DNA from: Ewingella allii
GTDB lineage: Bacteria; Pseudomonadota; Gammaproteobacteria; Enterobacterales; Enterobacteriaceae
NCBI RefSeq assembly: GCF_044430645.1
Contig: NZ_JAWUDN010000003.1
Coordinates: forward strand, 124,001-188,000
Direction of reading: 5' to 3'
DNA length: 64,000 nucleotides
Shown: one piece after another, positions 9,066-17,708 of the stretch
Layout: each line of letters begins with the position of its first letter
How positions within the stretch are numbered: the stretch's first letter is position 1
Program-made: the position numbers and the translations under genes
The notes under the pieces: model-generated
Told to the model about the DNA's origin: nothing
The model's input: the letters and a program-made list of their open reading frames with translations, nothing else
Databases searched by the model: none

Positions 9066-10106
9066 TCATGCGTTCATATCTAGAATGACTCGGTAGCGCG
9101 CCTTGCCATCCTCCAAGTGCTTCACAGCATCATTGATTTTGCTGATAGGGAAGTGCTCGACCTGCGGGGTGATCTGATGACGGGCGCAGAACGCGAGCAT
9201 ATCCGCCAGACGTGACGGGGAGCCGGTGGGTGAACCGGAAATTTCGGCCTGTTTGCTGATGAGCGCCATGACGTGCACCGGCACGGCTTCAGGCACGACG
9301 CCAACAAAGTGCAGACGGCCTTTCGGTGCGAGAGTGGCGATAATGGCATCCCAATCCAGCGAGGCGTTGGCGGTGACCATAATGAAGTCCAGCTGACCGG
9401 CGATCTTCTTCAAATCTGCCTGGTCGCGGGTAGCAATAACGCGGTGCGCCCCGAGGGAAAGGGCTTCATCGCGCTTGGCCGTTGATGAGGTAAATGCCGT
9501 CACTTCGCAGCCCCACGCGTTGAGGAAGCGCACCGCCATATGGCCCAAACCGCCGATGCCGATCACCCCCACGCGATGGGTTGGCAGCACGCCAAATTGC
9601 AGTAACGGGTTGAAAACGGTGATACCGCCGCAGAACAGCGGACCGGCGCTGGTGACCTCTACGCCTTCTGGCAGGGGGATAGCCCACGCCCAGTGACTGC
9701 GAATTTTATCGGCAAAGCCGCCGTGATGGCCGATGATGGTCGCTTCGACATCGTGGCACAGATGCTGGTCGCCCGAAATACAGGGATGGCAGTGCATACA
9801 GCTGCCGCGATTCCAGCCTACGCCGACCGTTTGCCCGACTTTCAACCCTTTATTGCGCGCGTGGTCACCCAATTTGGTGATTTTCCCCACCACTTCGTGT
9901 CCCGGAACAAAGGGGTATTGCGTGATCCCCCAGTCATTATTCAACATCGACAGATCAGAGTGGCACACGCCACAGTAATCAATGGCGACTTCAATCTCTT
10001 CATCACCGATAGGGCCAGCGTCGAAAGCAAACTTCTCCAGCGGGCTGCCTGCACTGGCGGCGGCCCAGGCATTAAAGGTATTTTCTGCGGCTTTAGATCC
10101 GGACAT
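9066..10106 (-). CDS. zinc-dependent aldehyde reductase (Ahr/YahK family)
   Basis: This cinnamyl-alcohol-dehydrogenase-type medium-chain reductase would reduce aldehydes with NADPH. It has the catalytic zinc site (CGVCHSDLSML, then PGHEVVGKI), a structural-zinc cysteine cluster (SCMHCHPCISGDQHLC) and the nucleotide-binding IGIGGLGHMAVRF. The closest recalled match is E. coli Ahr (YjgB) rather than the iron-dependent YqhD that occupies this slot in E. coli. The start at 10106 has GGAGAG about 5-8 nt upstream. A longer frame to 10118 would need TTG. It probably forms an operon with dkgA under YqhC. Confidence 0.9.
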   Translation of the reverse strand: MSGSKAAENTFNAWAAASAGSPLEKFAFDAGPIGDEEIEVAIDYCGVCHSDLSMLNNDWGITQYPFVPGHEVVGKITKLGDHARNKGLKVGQTVGVGWNRGSCMHCHPCISGDQHLCHDVEATIIGHHGGFADKIRSHWAWAIPLPEGVEVTSAGPLFCGGITVFNPLLQFGVLPTHRVGVIGIGGLGHMAVRFLNAWGCEVTAFTSSTAKRDEALSLGAHRVIATRDQADLKKIAGQLDFIMVTANASLDWDAIIATLAPKGRLHFVGVVPEAVPVHVMALISKQAEISGSPTGSPSRLADMLAFCARHQITPQVEHFPISKINDAVKHLEDGKARYRVILDMNA

Positions 10107-10186
10107 AACTCTCTCCAATCCTGTGATTTACTCATAAAGCCTAGCAGCTAACCTTGGTTCTGCTGGTTTCAGATGTGACTAAGTGA

Positions 10187-10218
10187 TGCCCATTTCTGCC
10201 TAAGACTTGCCTGTTTCT
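10187..10218. promoter_or_regulatory. 21-bp-spaced direct repeats, probable YqhC operator
   Basis: TGCCCATTTCT (10187-10197) and TGCCTGTTTCT (10208-10218) share the pattern TGCC-NN-TTTCT and start exactly 21 bp apart, two helical turns. That is the usual spacing of AraC-family half-sites. They lie between the divergent aldehyde reductase and yqhC genes. Confidence 0.7.
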
Positions 10219-10290
10219 ACTGGCGACTGTAGAAAGCCGCGCGCGCGTGGCAGAATTAATGTCGGATCATTGAAAGTGAGGAAGGTCAGA

Positions 10291-11217
10291 ATGGAATATG
10301 TTGAGCGTCTTTGCTCGAATCTGGCGGCACAGGTTGCGCGGATGAGTAGCGATAAGTTTCTCCACCATTCGACAGTGCCGCAGGTCACGCTGATGTATGC
10401 CGAAAAGCATCATCCGCGTACGCCCGTGCTCTACAACCCCGGAATAGTGATTCTGTTTCAGGGCAGCAAGGTTGGCTATCTGGGCAAGCGCACTTTCTCC
10501 TATGACCCGAAAAATTACCTGATGCTCACGGTGCCCTTGCCCTTTGAATGCGAAACCTTCGCCAGCGCCGAGCAGCCGATGGCCGGGATCCAGATCAGTA
10601 TCAATACCGTGATGCTGCAAGATTTACTGATGGATATGGAAGAGGCGGGCTTTTCCGGGCAGAAGGATCAATCCTCGGGTATCAGCTCGGGCGTGCTGGA
10701 TGAAGACATTCTTTGCGCCGCCGAGCGCCTGCTGGATTCGATGGAAAAGCCGCTGCGCGCCAAGGTGCTTGGCCCGCAGATCATCCGCGAAATCCTTTTC
10801 ATGGTGCTGACTAGCGACAATGGCGGGGCGCTACAGGCCTTGGTGAACCGTCATACGCACTTCAGCCAGATCTCCAAAGCCTTGCGCCGCATTGAAACGC
10901 AATATGCGGAGAACCTGAGCGTGGAGCTGCTGGCCAGCGAAGTAAACATGAGCGTGTCGGCCTTCCACCATAATTTCAAAGCCGTCACCAGCACCTCGCC
11001 GCTGCAATATCTGAAAACCTATAGGTTACACAAGGCACGGATGATGATGATGTATGACGGTTTGAAGGCCAGCGCCGCGGCCCTGCGCGTGGGGTATGAG
11101 AGTGCTTCGCAGTTTAGCCGGGAGTTTAAACGCTACTTTGGCGTGACGCCGAGTGATGAAATTGCCCGTGCGCGGGAGAATAATGCCCTGCCGCTGGCCG
11201 GGACGCTCGCCGGTTAA
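10291..11217 (+). CDS. yqhC: AraC-family activator of aldehyde reductases
   Basis: YqhC activates aldehyde reductase genes when cells meet methylglyoxal, glyoxal or furfural. The 308-aa protein has an N-terminal AraC-type ligand-binding domain and a C-terminal double helix-turn-helix of about 100 residues (LSVELLASEVNMSVSAFHHN, and the second helix around VGYESASQFSREFKRYFGVTP). The start at 10291 is chosen because GAGGAAGG lies just upstream (10278-10285); the open frame begins at 10207 without support. It is divergent from the Ahr-like and dkgA genes. Identification rests on synteny plus family. Confidence 0.9.
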   Translation: MEYVERLCSNLAAQVARMSSDKFLHHSTVPQVTLMYAEKHHPRTPVLYNPGIVILFQGSKVGYLGKRTFSYDPKNYLMLTVPLPFECETFASAEQPMAGIQISINTVMLQDLLMDMEEAGFSGQKDQSSGISSGVLDEDILCAAERLLDSMEKPLRAKVLGPQIIREILFMVLTSDNGGALQALVNRHTHFSQISKALRRIETQYAENLSVELLASEVNMSVSAFHHNFKAVTSTSPLQYLKTYRLHKARMMMMYDGLKASAAALRVGYESASQFSREFKRYFGVTPSDEIARARENNALPLAGTLAG

Positions 11218-11263
11218 AGCTGGCGACAGGCGACTTGCTATAAATACTGCGACAGATAAAAAG

Positions 11264-11290
11264 AAACCCGCTACTCGGCGGGTTTAGTTT
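11264..11290. terminator. terminator between yqhC and yghB
   Basis: AAACCCGC (11264-11271) pairs with GCGGGTTT (11278-11285), with A-rich DNA before and T-rich DNA after. The stem overlaps the last codon region and stop of yghB on the minus strand. Confidence 0.85.
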
Positions 11291-11963
11291 TTGTGGAGCA
11301 GGCGGCCATGCGGCATTTGCGTTTCTTCCATATCACCAGCAGCCCGCCGACCAAGCCAATCACCAGCAACAGCACGGGTAAAATCATCAGCCCGGCCATC
11401 ACCTGATCCTCGTGGCGTTTAACCAGCGGGATTTGGCTCAGGGCGTACCCCAAAGTGACCAAGGCTCCCACCCATAGCAGCGCGCTTAGCCAGTTGAACA
11501 GCTGGAAACGGGCATTACTCAGGCCTGAAATACCGGCCATGGTAGGCAGCAGGGTGCGGACAAACGCCAGAAAGCGACCCACCAGCAGCGCGGTTAAACC
11601 GTGCTGGATAAACATCTGATGCGCCCGCTGGTGGTAGTGCGTGGGGAGTTGCAGCAGCCAGCCGCGCACCACTTTGGTGTGGCCGAGCCAGCGCCCCTGA
11701 AGGTAACTCAGCCAGCAGCCAAGACTTGCCGCCACTACCAGAATAATCAGAGTAGGGACAAAACTCATCACGCCACGGGCAATCAGCGCGCCGGTCAGCA
11801 GCAGCAGGCTGTCCCCCGGCAGAAATGAAGCTGGGAGCAGACCATTTTCCAGAAACAGAGTGATAAATAATACGGCGTACACCACCCAAAGAACCTTCGG
11901 ATCGGCGAGAACGCTAAAGTCATGCTGCCAGAGTGCATGAAGGATATCGATAAGTACTGCCAT
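11271..11963 (-). CDS. yghB: DedA-family inner-membrane protein YghB
   Basis: DedA proteins are inner-membrane transporters of the undecaprenyl-phosphate/lipid flippase group. In E. coli, YghB and YqjA are jointly needed for normal envelope function. The 230-aa protein shows the DedA signature (ENGLLPASFLPGDSLLLLTGAL, then GRFLAFVRTLLPTMAGIS) and a C-terminal transmembrane segment ending in basic residues. The start at 11963 matches E. coli YghB (MAV...ALWQHDF). The upstream extension to 12080 lacks similarity and a ribosome site. The stop falls within the shared terminator. Confidence 0.94.
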   Translation of the reverse strand: MAVLIDILHALWQHDFSVLADPKVLWVVYAVLFITLFLENGLLPASFLPGDSLLLLTGALIARGVMSFVPTLIILVVAASLGCWLSYLQGRWLGHTKVVRGWLLQLPTHYHQRAHQMFIQHGLTALLVGRFLAFVRTLLPTMAGISGLSNARFQLFNWLSALLWVGALVTLGYALSQIPLVKRHEDQVMAGLMILPVLLLVIGLVGGLLVIWKKRKCRMAACSTKTKPAE

Positions 11964-12083
11964 AGTCTGTCCTGTCAGAGTGCTGAAAAACGACAACGTG
12001 GCTAGTGTAACGCAGATCCGCACCCCGTGGGTTGATCTGTCATAGACAGAAAGCACCCAAAACCGTGCCTTCTGTAACAATCC

Positions 12084-13298
12084 TTATACTGAAGTGGCAA
12101 TGCGTGCGAAACCGGCGTCCAGATCTTCAATCAGATCTTCGACGTTCTCCAGCCCGATATGCAAGCGCACCAGCGTGCCGGTGAAATCCACGGTTTCCGC
12201 CGGGCGAATGGCTTGAATCTCTTCTGGCTGATTAGCCAAAATCAGTGATTCAAAGCCGCCCCACGAGTAGGCCATGCTGAAATGCGCGAAGTTGTCGAGA
12301 TAGTCTGCCAGCTGTTGGCCGTTCAGGCGATCTTTCAGCACGAAGGAGAACAGGCCGCAGCTGCCGGTGAAATCTCGCTTCCAGAACTCATGGCCCTTAC
12401 TGCCCGGCAGCGCAGGGTGATTGACCACCGCCACTTCAGGACGTTCGCTCAGCCACTGCGCCACGCGAATGCTGCTCTCTTCATGCTGGCGTAGGCGGAT
12501 GCCCAGCGTGCGCAGGCCGCGGCTGGCGACATAGGCGGTGTCGGCATCGACCATTTGGCCCATCAGATAAGAGTGCTCGCGAAGCTGCTCCCAACAGCGC
12601 TCGTTGGCCACGGCGGTGCCGATCATCGCGTCGGAGTGGCCGATGATGTACTTGGTGCCCGCCTGAATGGAAATATCGATGTCGAAATCCAGTGCTTTAA
12701 ACAGAATGCCCGCCGCCCAGGTGTTGTCGATCATGATGATCACCTCCGGCGACACGGCGCGAACCGCACGCACCATCGCGGGCAGATCCGGCATCTCCAT
12801 GGTGATCGAGCCGGGCGCTTCGAGGAATACTACTTTAGTGTTTGGCTGCATCAGGGAGCCAAGGTTTTCGCCGATATCCGCCGGGAAATAGGTAGTGCTG
12901 ACGCCAAGCTTGCGCAGCACTTTTTCGGCGAAGTCTTGGGTCGGCTCATAGGCCGAGCTGGCCACCAGAATGTGGTCGCCGGTGGAGACAAACGACAGGA
13001 TGGCGTTGCTGACCGCCGCCGCGCCGCATGGGTAGAGCACGCAGCCCGCGCCACCTTCCAGCTCGACCATGGCTTGCTGGAATGAGAAGTGAGTCAGGGT
13101 GCCGCGACGGCCATAAAACAGCTCGCCGTTGGCGCGATTCTTGGTGGCAAACTTCTTCTCTTCTACCGAGTTAAACACCAGAGAAGAGGCGCGCTGGATC
13201 ACGGCATTAACCGAGCCCAGCGTATATTTTTTGTCGCGCCCGGCGCTGACCAAAGTGGTTTCAATTTTTTTGGAAGAGATGGCTTTCTTAGAAGACAT
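12084..13298 (-). CDS. metC: cystathionine beta-lyase
   Basis: MetC cleaves cystathionine to homocysteine, pyruvate and ammonia in methionine synthesis. The 404-aa PLP enzyme aligns with E. coli MetC (395 aa). The PLP lysine is K216 in AGTKYIIGHSDAM, phosphate is gripped by the YPCGAAAV loop, and NGELFYGRRGT is the other signature. The N-terminus carries a short SSKKAISSKK extension. It lies upstream of yghB on the same strand. No convincing tandem MetJ boxes were found upstream. Confidence 0.96.
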   Translation of the reverse strand: MSSKKAISSKKIETTLVSAGRDKKYTLGSVNAVIQRASSLVFNSVEEKKFATKNRANGELFYGRRGTLTHFSFQQAMVELEGGAGCVLYPCGAAAVSNAILSFVSTGDHILVASSAYEPTQDFAEKVLRKLGVSTTYFPADIGENLGSLMQPNTKVVFLEAPGSITMEMPDLPAMVRAVRAVSPEVIIMIDNTWAAGILFKALDFDIDISIQAGTKYIIGHSDAMIGTAVANERCWEQLREHSYLMGQMVDADTAYVASRGLRTLGIRLRQHEESSIRVAQWLSERPEVAVVNHPALPGSKGHEFWKRDFTGSCGLFSFVLKDRLNGQQLADYLDNFAHFSMAYSWGGFESLILANQPEEIQAIRPAETVDFTGTLVRLHIGLENVEDLIEDLDAGFARIATSV

Positions 13299-13329
13299 GA
13301 TGCCTGTTCACCCTGTTAGTGTTTTTAAG

Positions 13330-13356
13330 CTCGTGCCTCGCGGCACGAGTCTTTTT
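13330..13356. other. hairpin with plus-strand T-tract upstream of metC
   Basis: CTCGTGCC (13330-13337) pairs with GGCACGAG (13342-13349) across TCGC and is followed on the plus strand by CTTTTTCTTT. It looks like an intrinsic terminator, but no plus-strand gene ends here. On the metC side it would sit in the 5' leader. Confidence 0.5.
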
Positions 13357-13436
13357 CTTTAACTTAACATGATGATTAGGCTGGATCAGGTTTTGCCTGC
13401 ATGTATGAGAAAATTTCAGTCTCTTTGCGACTTGGG

Positions 13437-14729
13437 CTAGCCCGTATAGACCCCGAACAGCTTCGGCAGCGTCAGGGAAATAGCCGGAATGTAAGTCACC
13501 ATCATCAACACGGCGAACAGCACCAGATAGAACGGCAGCATGGCTTTCACCACTTTCTCAATGCTCTGTTTACTCACCGCGCTGGCGACAAACAGCACCG
13601 ACCCTACCGGCGGCGTGATCAGCCCGATCCCCAGGTTAACCAGCATGATCATGCCGAAATGCACAGGATCTATGCCCAGCGAGTTGATGACCGGCAGCAA
13701 TACTGGCGTGAGGATCAGGATGATTGGCGCCATGTCCATCAGCGTGCCGATCAGCAGCAGCATGATGTTGATCCACATGAGAATGACGTACTTGTTGTCC
13801 GAAATGCTGGTGAAGAAGTCGGTGATGCGCATCGGCAGCTGCATGTAGGTCATCACGGCACCGAAGGCGGCGGCAAAACCAATCAAAATCATCACGATAC
13901 TGACGGTTTTCACTGTCCGGTACATCAATTTTGGCAGCTCAGACCATTTGTAGTCGCGGTAGATAAACATGGTGACGAAGAAGGACCACAGGCAGGCGAT
14001 GGCGGCGGATTCGGTGGCGGTAAAGACGCCGCTGAGAATACCGCCCATGATGATGACCACGGTCATCAGGCCCCACAGGGTGTCGACGAAAATCTTCAAC
14101 GCCTGCTTAAACGGCACGCGCTCGCCTTTCGGATAGCCCCGTTTATGGGCGAATACCACGCACATCACCATCAGCGTCAGGCTGAGCAGCAGCCCCGGCA
14201 GGATACCGGCGATGAACAGCGCGGCAATCGACACCGTGCCGCCCGTCGCCAGCGAGTAAATCACCGAGTTATGGCTGGGCGGCGTTAAAATGGCCTGCAC
14301 CGAGCCGCTGGCGGTTACCGCCGCGGCGAAGTCGCGCGGATAGCCCTTCTTCTCCATCTCCGGGATCATCACCGAGCCGATAGAGGCCGTGTCGGCCACC
14401 GACGAGCCGGAGATCGCGCCGAAGAAGGTGGACGCGACGATATTCACCAGCGACAGCCCGCCGCGAATAAAGCCGACAAATATGTACGCGAAGCTCACCA
14501 GACGGCGCGCAATGCCGCCTTCCGCCATGATCGCCCCGGCCAAAATAAAGAACGGAATTGCCAGCAGTGAGAACTTGTTTACGCCGTTGGTCAGTTGGAT
14601 CATCAAGGCTTCCAGCGGCAGATCAATCCACAGCGCGCCCGCGACGGCGCTCAAACCCACGGCGTAAGCCACCGGCACGCCGATGGCCAGCATTACCCCC
14701 AGCGTTAAGAGTAAAATTAATGCATCCAC
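13437..14729 (-). CDS. TRAP transporter large permease (DctM-like)
   Basis: DctM is the 12-helix translocation subunit of a tripartite ATP-independent periplasmic transporter, driven by an ion gradient. The 430-aa protein is hydrophobic throughout and carries typical DctM blocks (SLLAIPFFILAGAIM, the GSSVADTASIGSVMIP hairpin, and GLITPPVGSVLF near the C-terminus). The start is taken as GTG at 14729 because GGAGA lies 7 nt upstream; the frame is open to 14810 but would overlap dctQ. It is the last gene of dctP-dctQ-dctM. The substrate is not identifiable by eye. Confidence 0.9.
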   Translation of the reverse strand: MDALILLLTLGVMLAIGVPVAYAVGLSAVAGALWIDLPLEALMIQLTNGVNKFSLLAIPFFILAGAIMAEGGIARRLVSFAYIFVGFIRGGLSLVNIVASTFFGAISGSSVADTASIGSVMIPEMEKKGYPRDFAAAVTASGSVQAILTPPSHNSVIYSLATGGTVSIAALFIAGILPGLLLSLTLMVMCVVFAHKRGYPKGERVPFKQALKIFVDTLWGLMTVVIIMGGILSGVFTATESAAIACLWSFFVTMFIYRDYKWSELPKLMYRTVKTVSIVMILIGFAAAFGAVMTYMQLPMRITDFFTSISDNKYVILMWINIMLLLIGTLMDMAPIILILTPVLLPVINSLGIDPVHFGMIMLVNLGIGLITPPVGSVLFVASAVSKQSIEKVVKAMLPFYLVLFAVLMMVTYIPAISLTLPKLFGVYTG

Positions 14730-14754
14730 GATGTCGTCTCCAAGAATAGGGCTA

Positions 14755-15267
14755 TCAGGCTTCGGTATTACCCATTTGCACCACCGGACGGTGGCCTTGA
14801 GGGCCGGCAAAAATCTGCTCGATGATAAACAGCACGGTGAGCGCAGAGCCTATTGGCAGCGGCAGGTAGGTCTGTCCGGCGGTCAGCAGCGGGAACTCAG
14901 CCACCGGCTGATGCCACATTTCGCTGCACAGCAGCAGGCTGTACCAGAAGATGAACAGGCTGATCGCCAGCATCATGATGTCGGCCAGCAGGGCGGAGAA
15001 TTTTTTCAAAGCGGGCGGCAGGCGATCGGTCACCATCGCCACCATGATGTGCGAACCGGCGCGGTACGCCACCGCAGCGCCAACAAAGGTGAAGGTCACC
15101 ATGCACATAATGGCAATGGGTTCCGGCCATGACAGGGCGCTATTGAGCACGTAGCGGGCAAAAATGCCGATGGGGATAACGGCGACCATAAACAGCAGGG
15201 CAATGCCTGCCAGCCACATGGCACAAATGTAGAGAAAGTCCATCAAACGCTGATAGCTAGAAAGCAT
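14755..15267 (-). CDS. TRAP transporter small permease (DctQ-like)
   Basis: DctQ is the four-helix small membrane subunit that pairs with DctM. The 170-aa protein has four hydrophobic segments and the family's conserved arginine and proline-glutamate region (IGIFARYVLNSALSWPEPIA). The start at 15267 has GGGGAGG about 5 nt upstream, so the 8-residue upstream extension is rejected. It lies between dctP (56 nt) and dctM (25 nt), consistent with one operon. Confidence 0.9.
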   Translation of the reverse strand: MLSSYQRLMDFLYICAMWLAGIALLFMVAVIPIGIFARYVLNSALSWPEPIAIMCMVTFTFVGAAVAYRAGSHIMVAMVTDRLPPALKKFSALLADIMMLAISLFIFWYSLLLCSEMWHQPVAEFPLLTAGQTYLPLPIGSALTVLFIIEQIFAGPQGHRPVVQMGNTEA

Positions 15268-15323
15268 AAAACCTCCCCAAAGGGTGCGCAAAAAACGAGG
15301 CAGGCGGGCTGCCTCATCTCAAG

Positions 15324-16301
15324 TTATTGAACGTCGGCAATTTGCTGCATCAGGTCTTCATGACCCTTGCCGAATTCGTCACGCACCGACTGGGTGGCTT
15401 TGAAGTAAGGCTGAGTGTCGATGTCGTAAAACTTCACGCCACCGGCTTTCATTTTTGCCAAAGACTCGTCGTTATAGGTTTTCCACAGCTGGCGTTGCTC
15501 GTCTTGCGCCTCTTTGGCGAGTTTCAACATCAGCTGTTGATCGTCTTTGGACAGCTTGTCCCACTTCACTTTCGAGTAGAGGAACAGCTCAGGGATAATG
15601 AAGTGGCGGCTGTAGGTGTAGTTTTTCACCACCGGCAGGTAGTTATGGGCGACGAAAGTCGGCGGGTTGTTCTCCGTACCGTCAATCACCCCGGTTTGCA
15701 TGCCGCTGAACACTTCACTGACGCCCATGGCGACGGGGTTGGCCCCCATGGCTTTCAGGGTGGCAAGCGCAATCGGACTGCCCTGAACGCGGATTTTCAT
15801 CCCATGCAGATCGTCCGGCTTCACCACCGGCTGTTTGGTGATGAGGTTACGCGTGCCGCCATCCATCCAGCCGAGAAACACCAGTTTGGAGCTTGGGTTG
15901 TTGGTTATCTTGTCGCCAATTTCTTTACCGATTTTGCCATCCAGCACCTTGTGCATATGGTCTTCATCGCGGAAGACGTAAGGCAGGGTGAAGACGTTAA
16001 TCTCAGGCAGAATCGAGGCCACCGGCGTCATGGAGACGCGGATAATATCCAGTGCGCCGATCTGCGCCTGTTCAATCTCCTGCTTTTCATCACCCAGTAC
16101 GCCGCCGGGGAAGGTTTTAATTTCCAGTCGGCCATCGGTTTGTTGTTTGAGTTTTTCGCCCATCTTTTGCACGGCGACGACGTTGGGATAGCCCTGCGGA
16201 TGGACATCCGCGGCTTTAATGGTTTGCGCCAGCAGGCTGTGGCTAAAAACTAGGGTCGCGGAACTCAGGCAAAGGCTGAGAAGTGCTTGCTGCATTTTCA
16301 T
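15324..16301 (-). CDS. TRAP transporter periplasmic substrate-binding protein (DctP-like)
   Basis: DctP captures the substrate, usually an organic acid, in the periplasm and hands it to DctQM. The 325-aa protein has a signal peptide cut near HSLLAQ-TIKAA. It has the family's carboxylate-binding arginine segment (GMKIRVQGSPIALATLKAMG) and the downstream NNPPTF element. The ATG at 16301 is preferred over the ATG two codons later because GGAG lies 8 nt upstream. No regulator gene is adjacent, so control is unknown. E. coli has no TRAP genes between metC and exbB. Confidence 0.92.
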   Translation of the reverse strand: MKMQQALLSLCLSSATLVFSHSLLAQTIKAADVHPQGYPNVVAVQKMGEKLKQQTDGRLEIKTFPGGVLGDEKQEIEQAQIGALDIIRVSMTPVASILPEINVFTLPYVFRDEDHMHKVLDGKIGKEIGDKITNNPSSKLVFLGWMDGGTRNLITKQPVVKPDDLHGMKIRVQGSPIALATLKAMGANPVAMGVSEVFSGMQTGVIDGTENNPPTFVAHNYLPVVKNYTYSRHFIIPELFLYSKVKWDKLSKDDQQLMLKLAKEAQDEQRQLWKTYNDESLAKMKAGGVKFYDIDTQPYFKATQSVRDEFGKGHEDLMQQIADVQ

Positions 16302-16634
16302 CAGTTTGTCTCCAGGGTACTCAGTAAAAGTGAACATCAAAAAAGAGGGAATTGAATGACCTGCACGAAGACTGCCGGTGTCCGGTCTATGTCTTCACAA
16401 GCAAGATACCCGATTAGGTTTGTCGGTTATTTGAGCGTTATCACAAAGTGTAAACAGTTTTGAAATGTCATTACTTAATATTTAAAACATTGTTTTAATG
16501 TTTGAATGTGGCGGCAGCGTGTTGATTTCGGTGTGGATTTTTTCTGAAAGTGTGAAGTCGGTAAGATTGTGTGGTTTTTAATCGGCCATTTGAAAGCCTT
16601 GTTTTTGGTCAAAGACAGCGCCAGCGCTAGGCGC

Positions 16635-16665
16635 GATAATGTAAATAATAATGAGAACCACTATC
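16635..16665. promoter_or_regulatory. overlapping Fur-box-like sites upstream of exbB
   Basis: Bases 16647-16665 match the 19-bp Fur consensus (GATAATGATAATCATTATC) at 15 of 19 positions by hand count. An overlapping match at 16635-16653 scores 14 of 19. They lie about 90-115 bp before the exbB start, consistent with iron repression of exbBD. The remainder of the 450-bp dctP-exbB gap is AT-rich, with no gene seen. Confidence 0.75.
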
Positions 16666-16751
16666 AATTCGGGCTTTTAGTTTGCTATGATTTGGGGCTG
16701 TCTTTACCCATGAATAAACCCTTTAACACTGATTTTTGCTGGAGGCGACGC

Positions 16752-17702
16752 GTGAAAACGGCTCGCAATAATATGAAAAAAGTGGCGTCAGCTTTGATGT
16801 CCTTCGTTTTGGTAGCAGGTCTGAGTGGCACCGCGTTAGCAGCACCTTCTTCTCCTGCGGCCAACGCCGTCACGCAAACGGCTCAGCCTTCTGCAACGAA
16901 CAGCAACGACGCGCCAACGGCAGTCACTCCGGTTAGCACCTCTTCTGAACCTACCGCCAATACCGCCGCGGTTCCGGTTATCCCGAAAGATCTTTCAGTT
17001 CTTGGCATGTATCACCACGCTGACGTCGTAGTGAAGACCGTGATGATTGGTCTGCTACTGGCCTCCGTCGTCACCTGGACGCTGCTGTTCAGCAAGGGCG
17101 CGGAAGTGTGGAGCGGTAAACGCCGCCTGCGCCGTGAGTTCTCCGCGCTGGCCGGTGCCCGCACCTTGGACGAAGCCGCTGAAGAAGCCGAAAGCTTCGC
17201 AGCCACCAGCATCAGCAGCCAAATGCTGCGTGACGCACAAAACGAGCTTGAGCTTTCTGCCGGTTCTACCGACAACGGCGGCATTAAAGATCGCACCAGC
17301 TTCCGCCTTGAGCGCCGTGTTAGCGCGGCGGGCCGCCACATGGGCCGGGGTAACGGTATTCTGGCGACCATCGGGGCGATTTCTCCGTTTGTCGGCCTGT
17401 TCGGCACCGTCTGGGGCATCATGAACAGCTTTATCGGTATCGCACAGACGCAAACCACCAACCTCGCGGTTGTGGCACCGGGCATCGCCGAAGCCCTGCT
17501 GGCAACGGCGGTTGGTCTGGTCGCGGCAATTCCTGCGGTGGTTATCTACAACATCTTCGCGCGTACCATTGCTTCTTACCGCCACCAAGTGGGTGACGTG
17601 GCGGCACAAATTTTACTGTTGCAAGGCCGTGATCTGGACCTGGCCGCGAGCGCGGGCGAAACGCCACGTCCTCAGGCAGACCGCCAGCTGCGCGTAGGGT
17701 AA
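16752..17702 (+). CDS. exbB: TonB-system proton channel subunit ExbB (long form)
   Basis: ExbB forms the pentameric inner-membrane channel that, with ExbD, powers TonB-dependent uptake of siderophores and vitamin B12. The C-terminal about 240 residues match E. coli ExbB (244 aa), including NELELS, RTSFRLERRV and the conserved GILATIGAISPFVGLFGTVW. Ahead of this lies a signal-like segment (MKKVASALMSFVLVAGL...LAA) and a Pro/Ser/Thr/Ala-rich linker, the long form seen in Serratia and Pseudomonas. The GTG at 16752 is chosen because GGAGG stands 6 nt upstream; the frame is open to 16569 but unsupported. exbD follows after 6 nt. Confidence 0.93.
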   Translation: MKTARNNMKKVASALMSFVLVAGLSGTALAAPSSPAANAVTQTAQPSATNSNDAPTAVTPVSTSSEPTANTAAVPVIPKDLSVLGMYHHADVVVKTVMIGLLLASVVTWTLLFSKGAEVWSGKRRLRREFSALAGARTLDEAAEEAESFAATSISSQMLRDAQNELELSAGSTDNGGIKDRTSFRLERRVSAAGRHMGRGNGILATIGAISPFVGLFGTVWGIMNSFIGIAQTQTTNLAVVAPGIAEALLATAVGLVAAIPAVVIYNIFARTIASYRHQVGDVAAQILLLQGRDLDLAASAGETPRPQADRQLRVG

Positions 17703-17708
17703 TTCATC

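Noticed and set aside
13330..13356. Terminator for the TRAP operon
   Set aside because: The T-tract is on the plus strand, the wrong side for dctM, and no plus-strand gene ends there. It was recorded only as a hairpin.
13401..14288. 295-codon plus-strand frame opposite dctM
   Set aside because: The His- and Gln-rich product is the complement of hydrophobic dctM codons, and DctM motifs are unmistakable.
16569..16751. Upstream extension of ExbB
   Set aside because: It would translate through the Fur-box region. A good GGAGG site supports the GTG at 16752.
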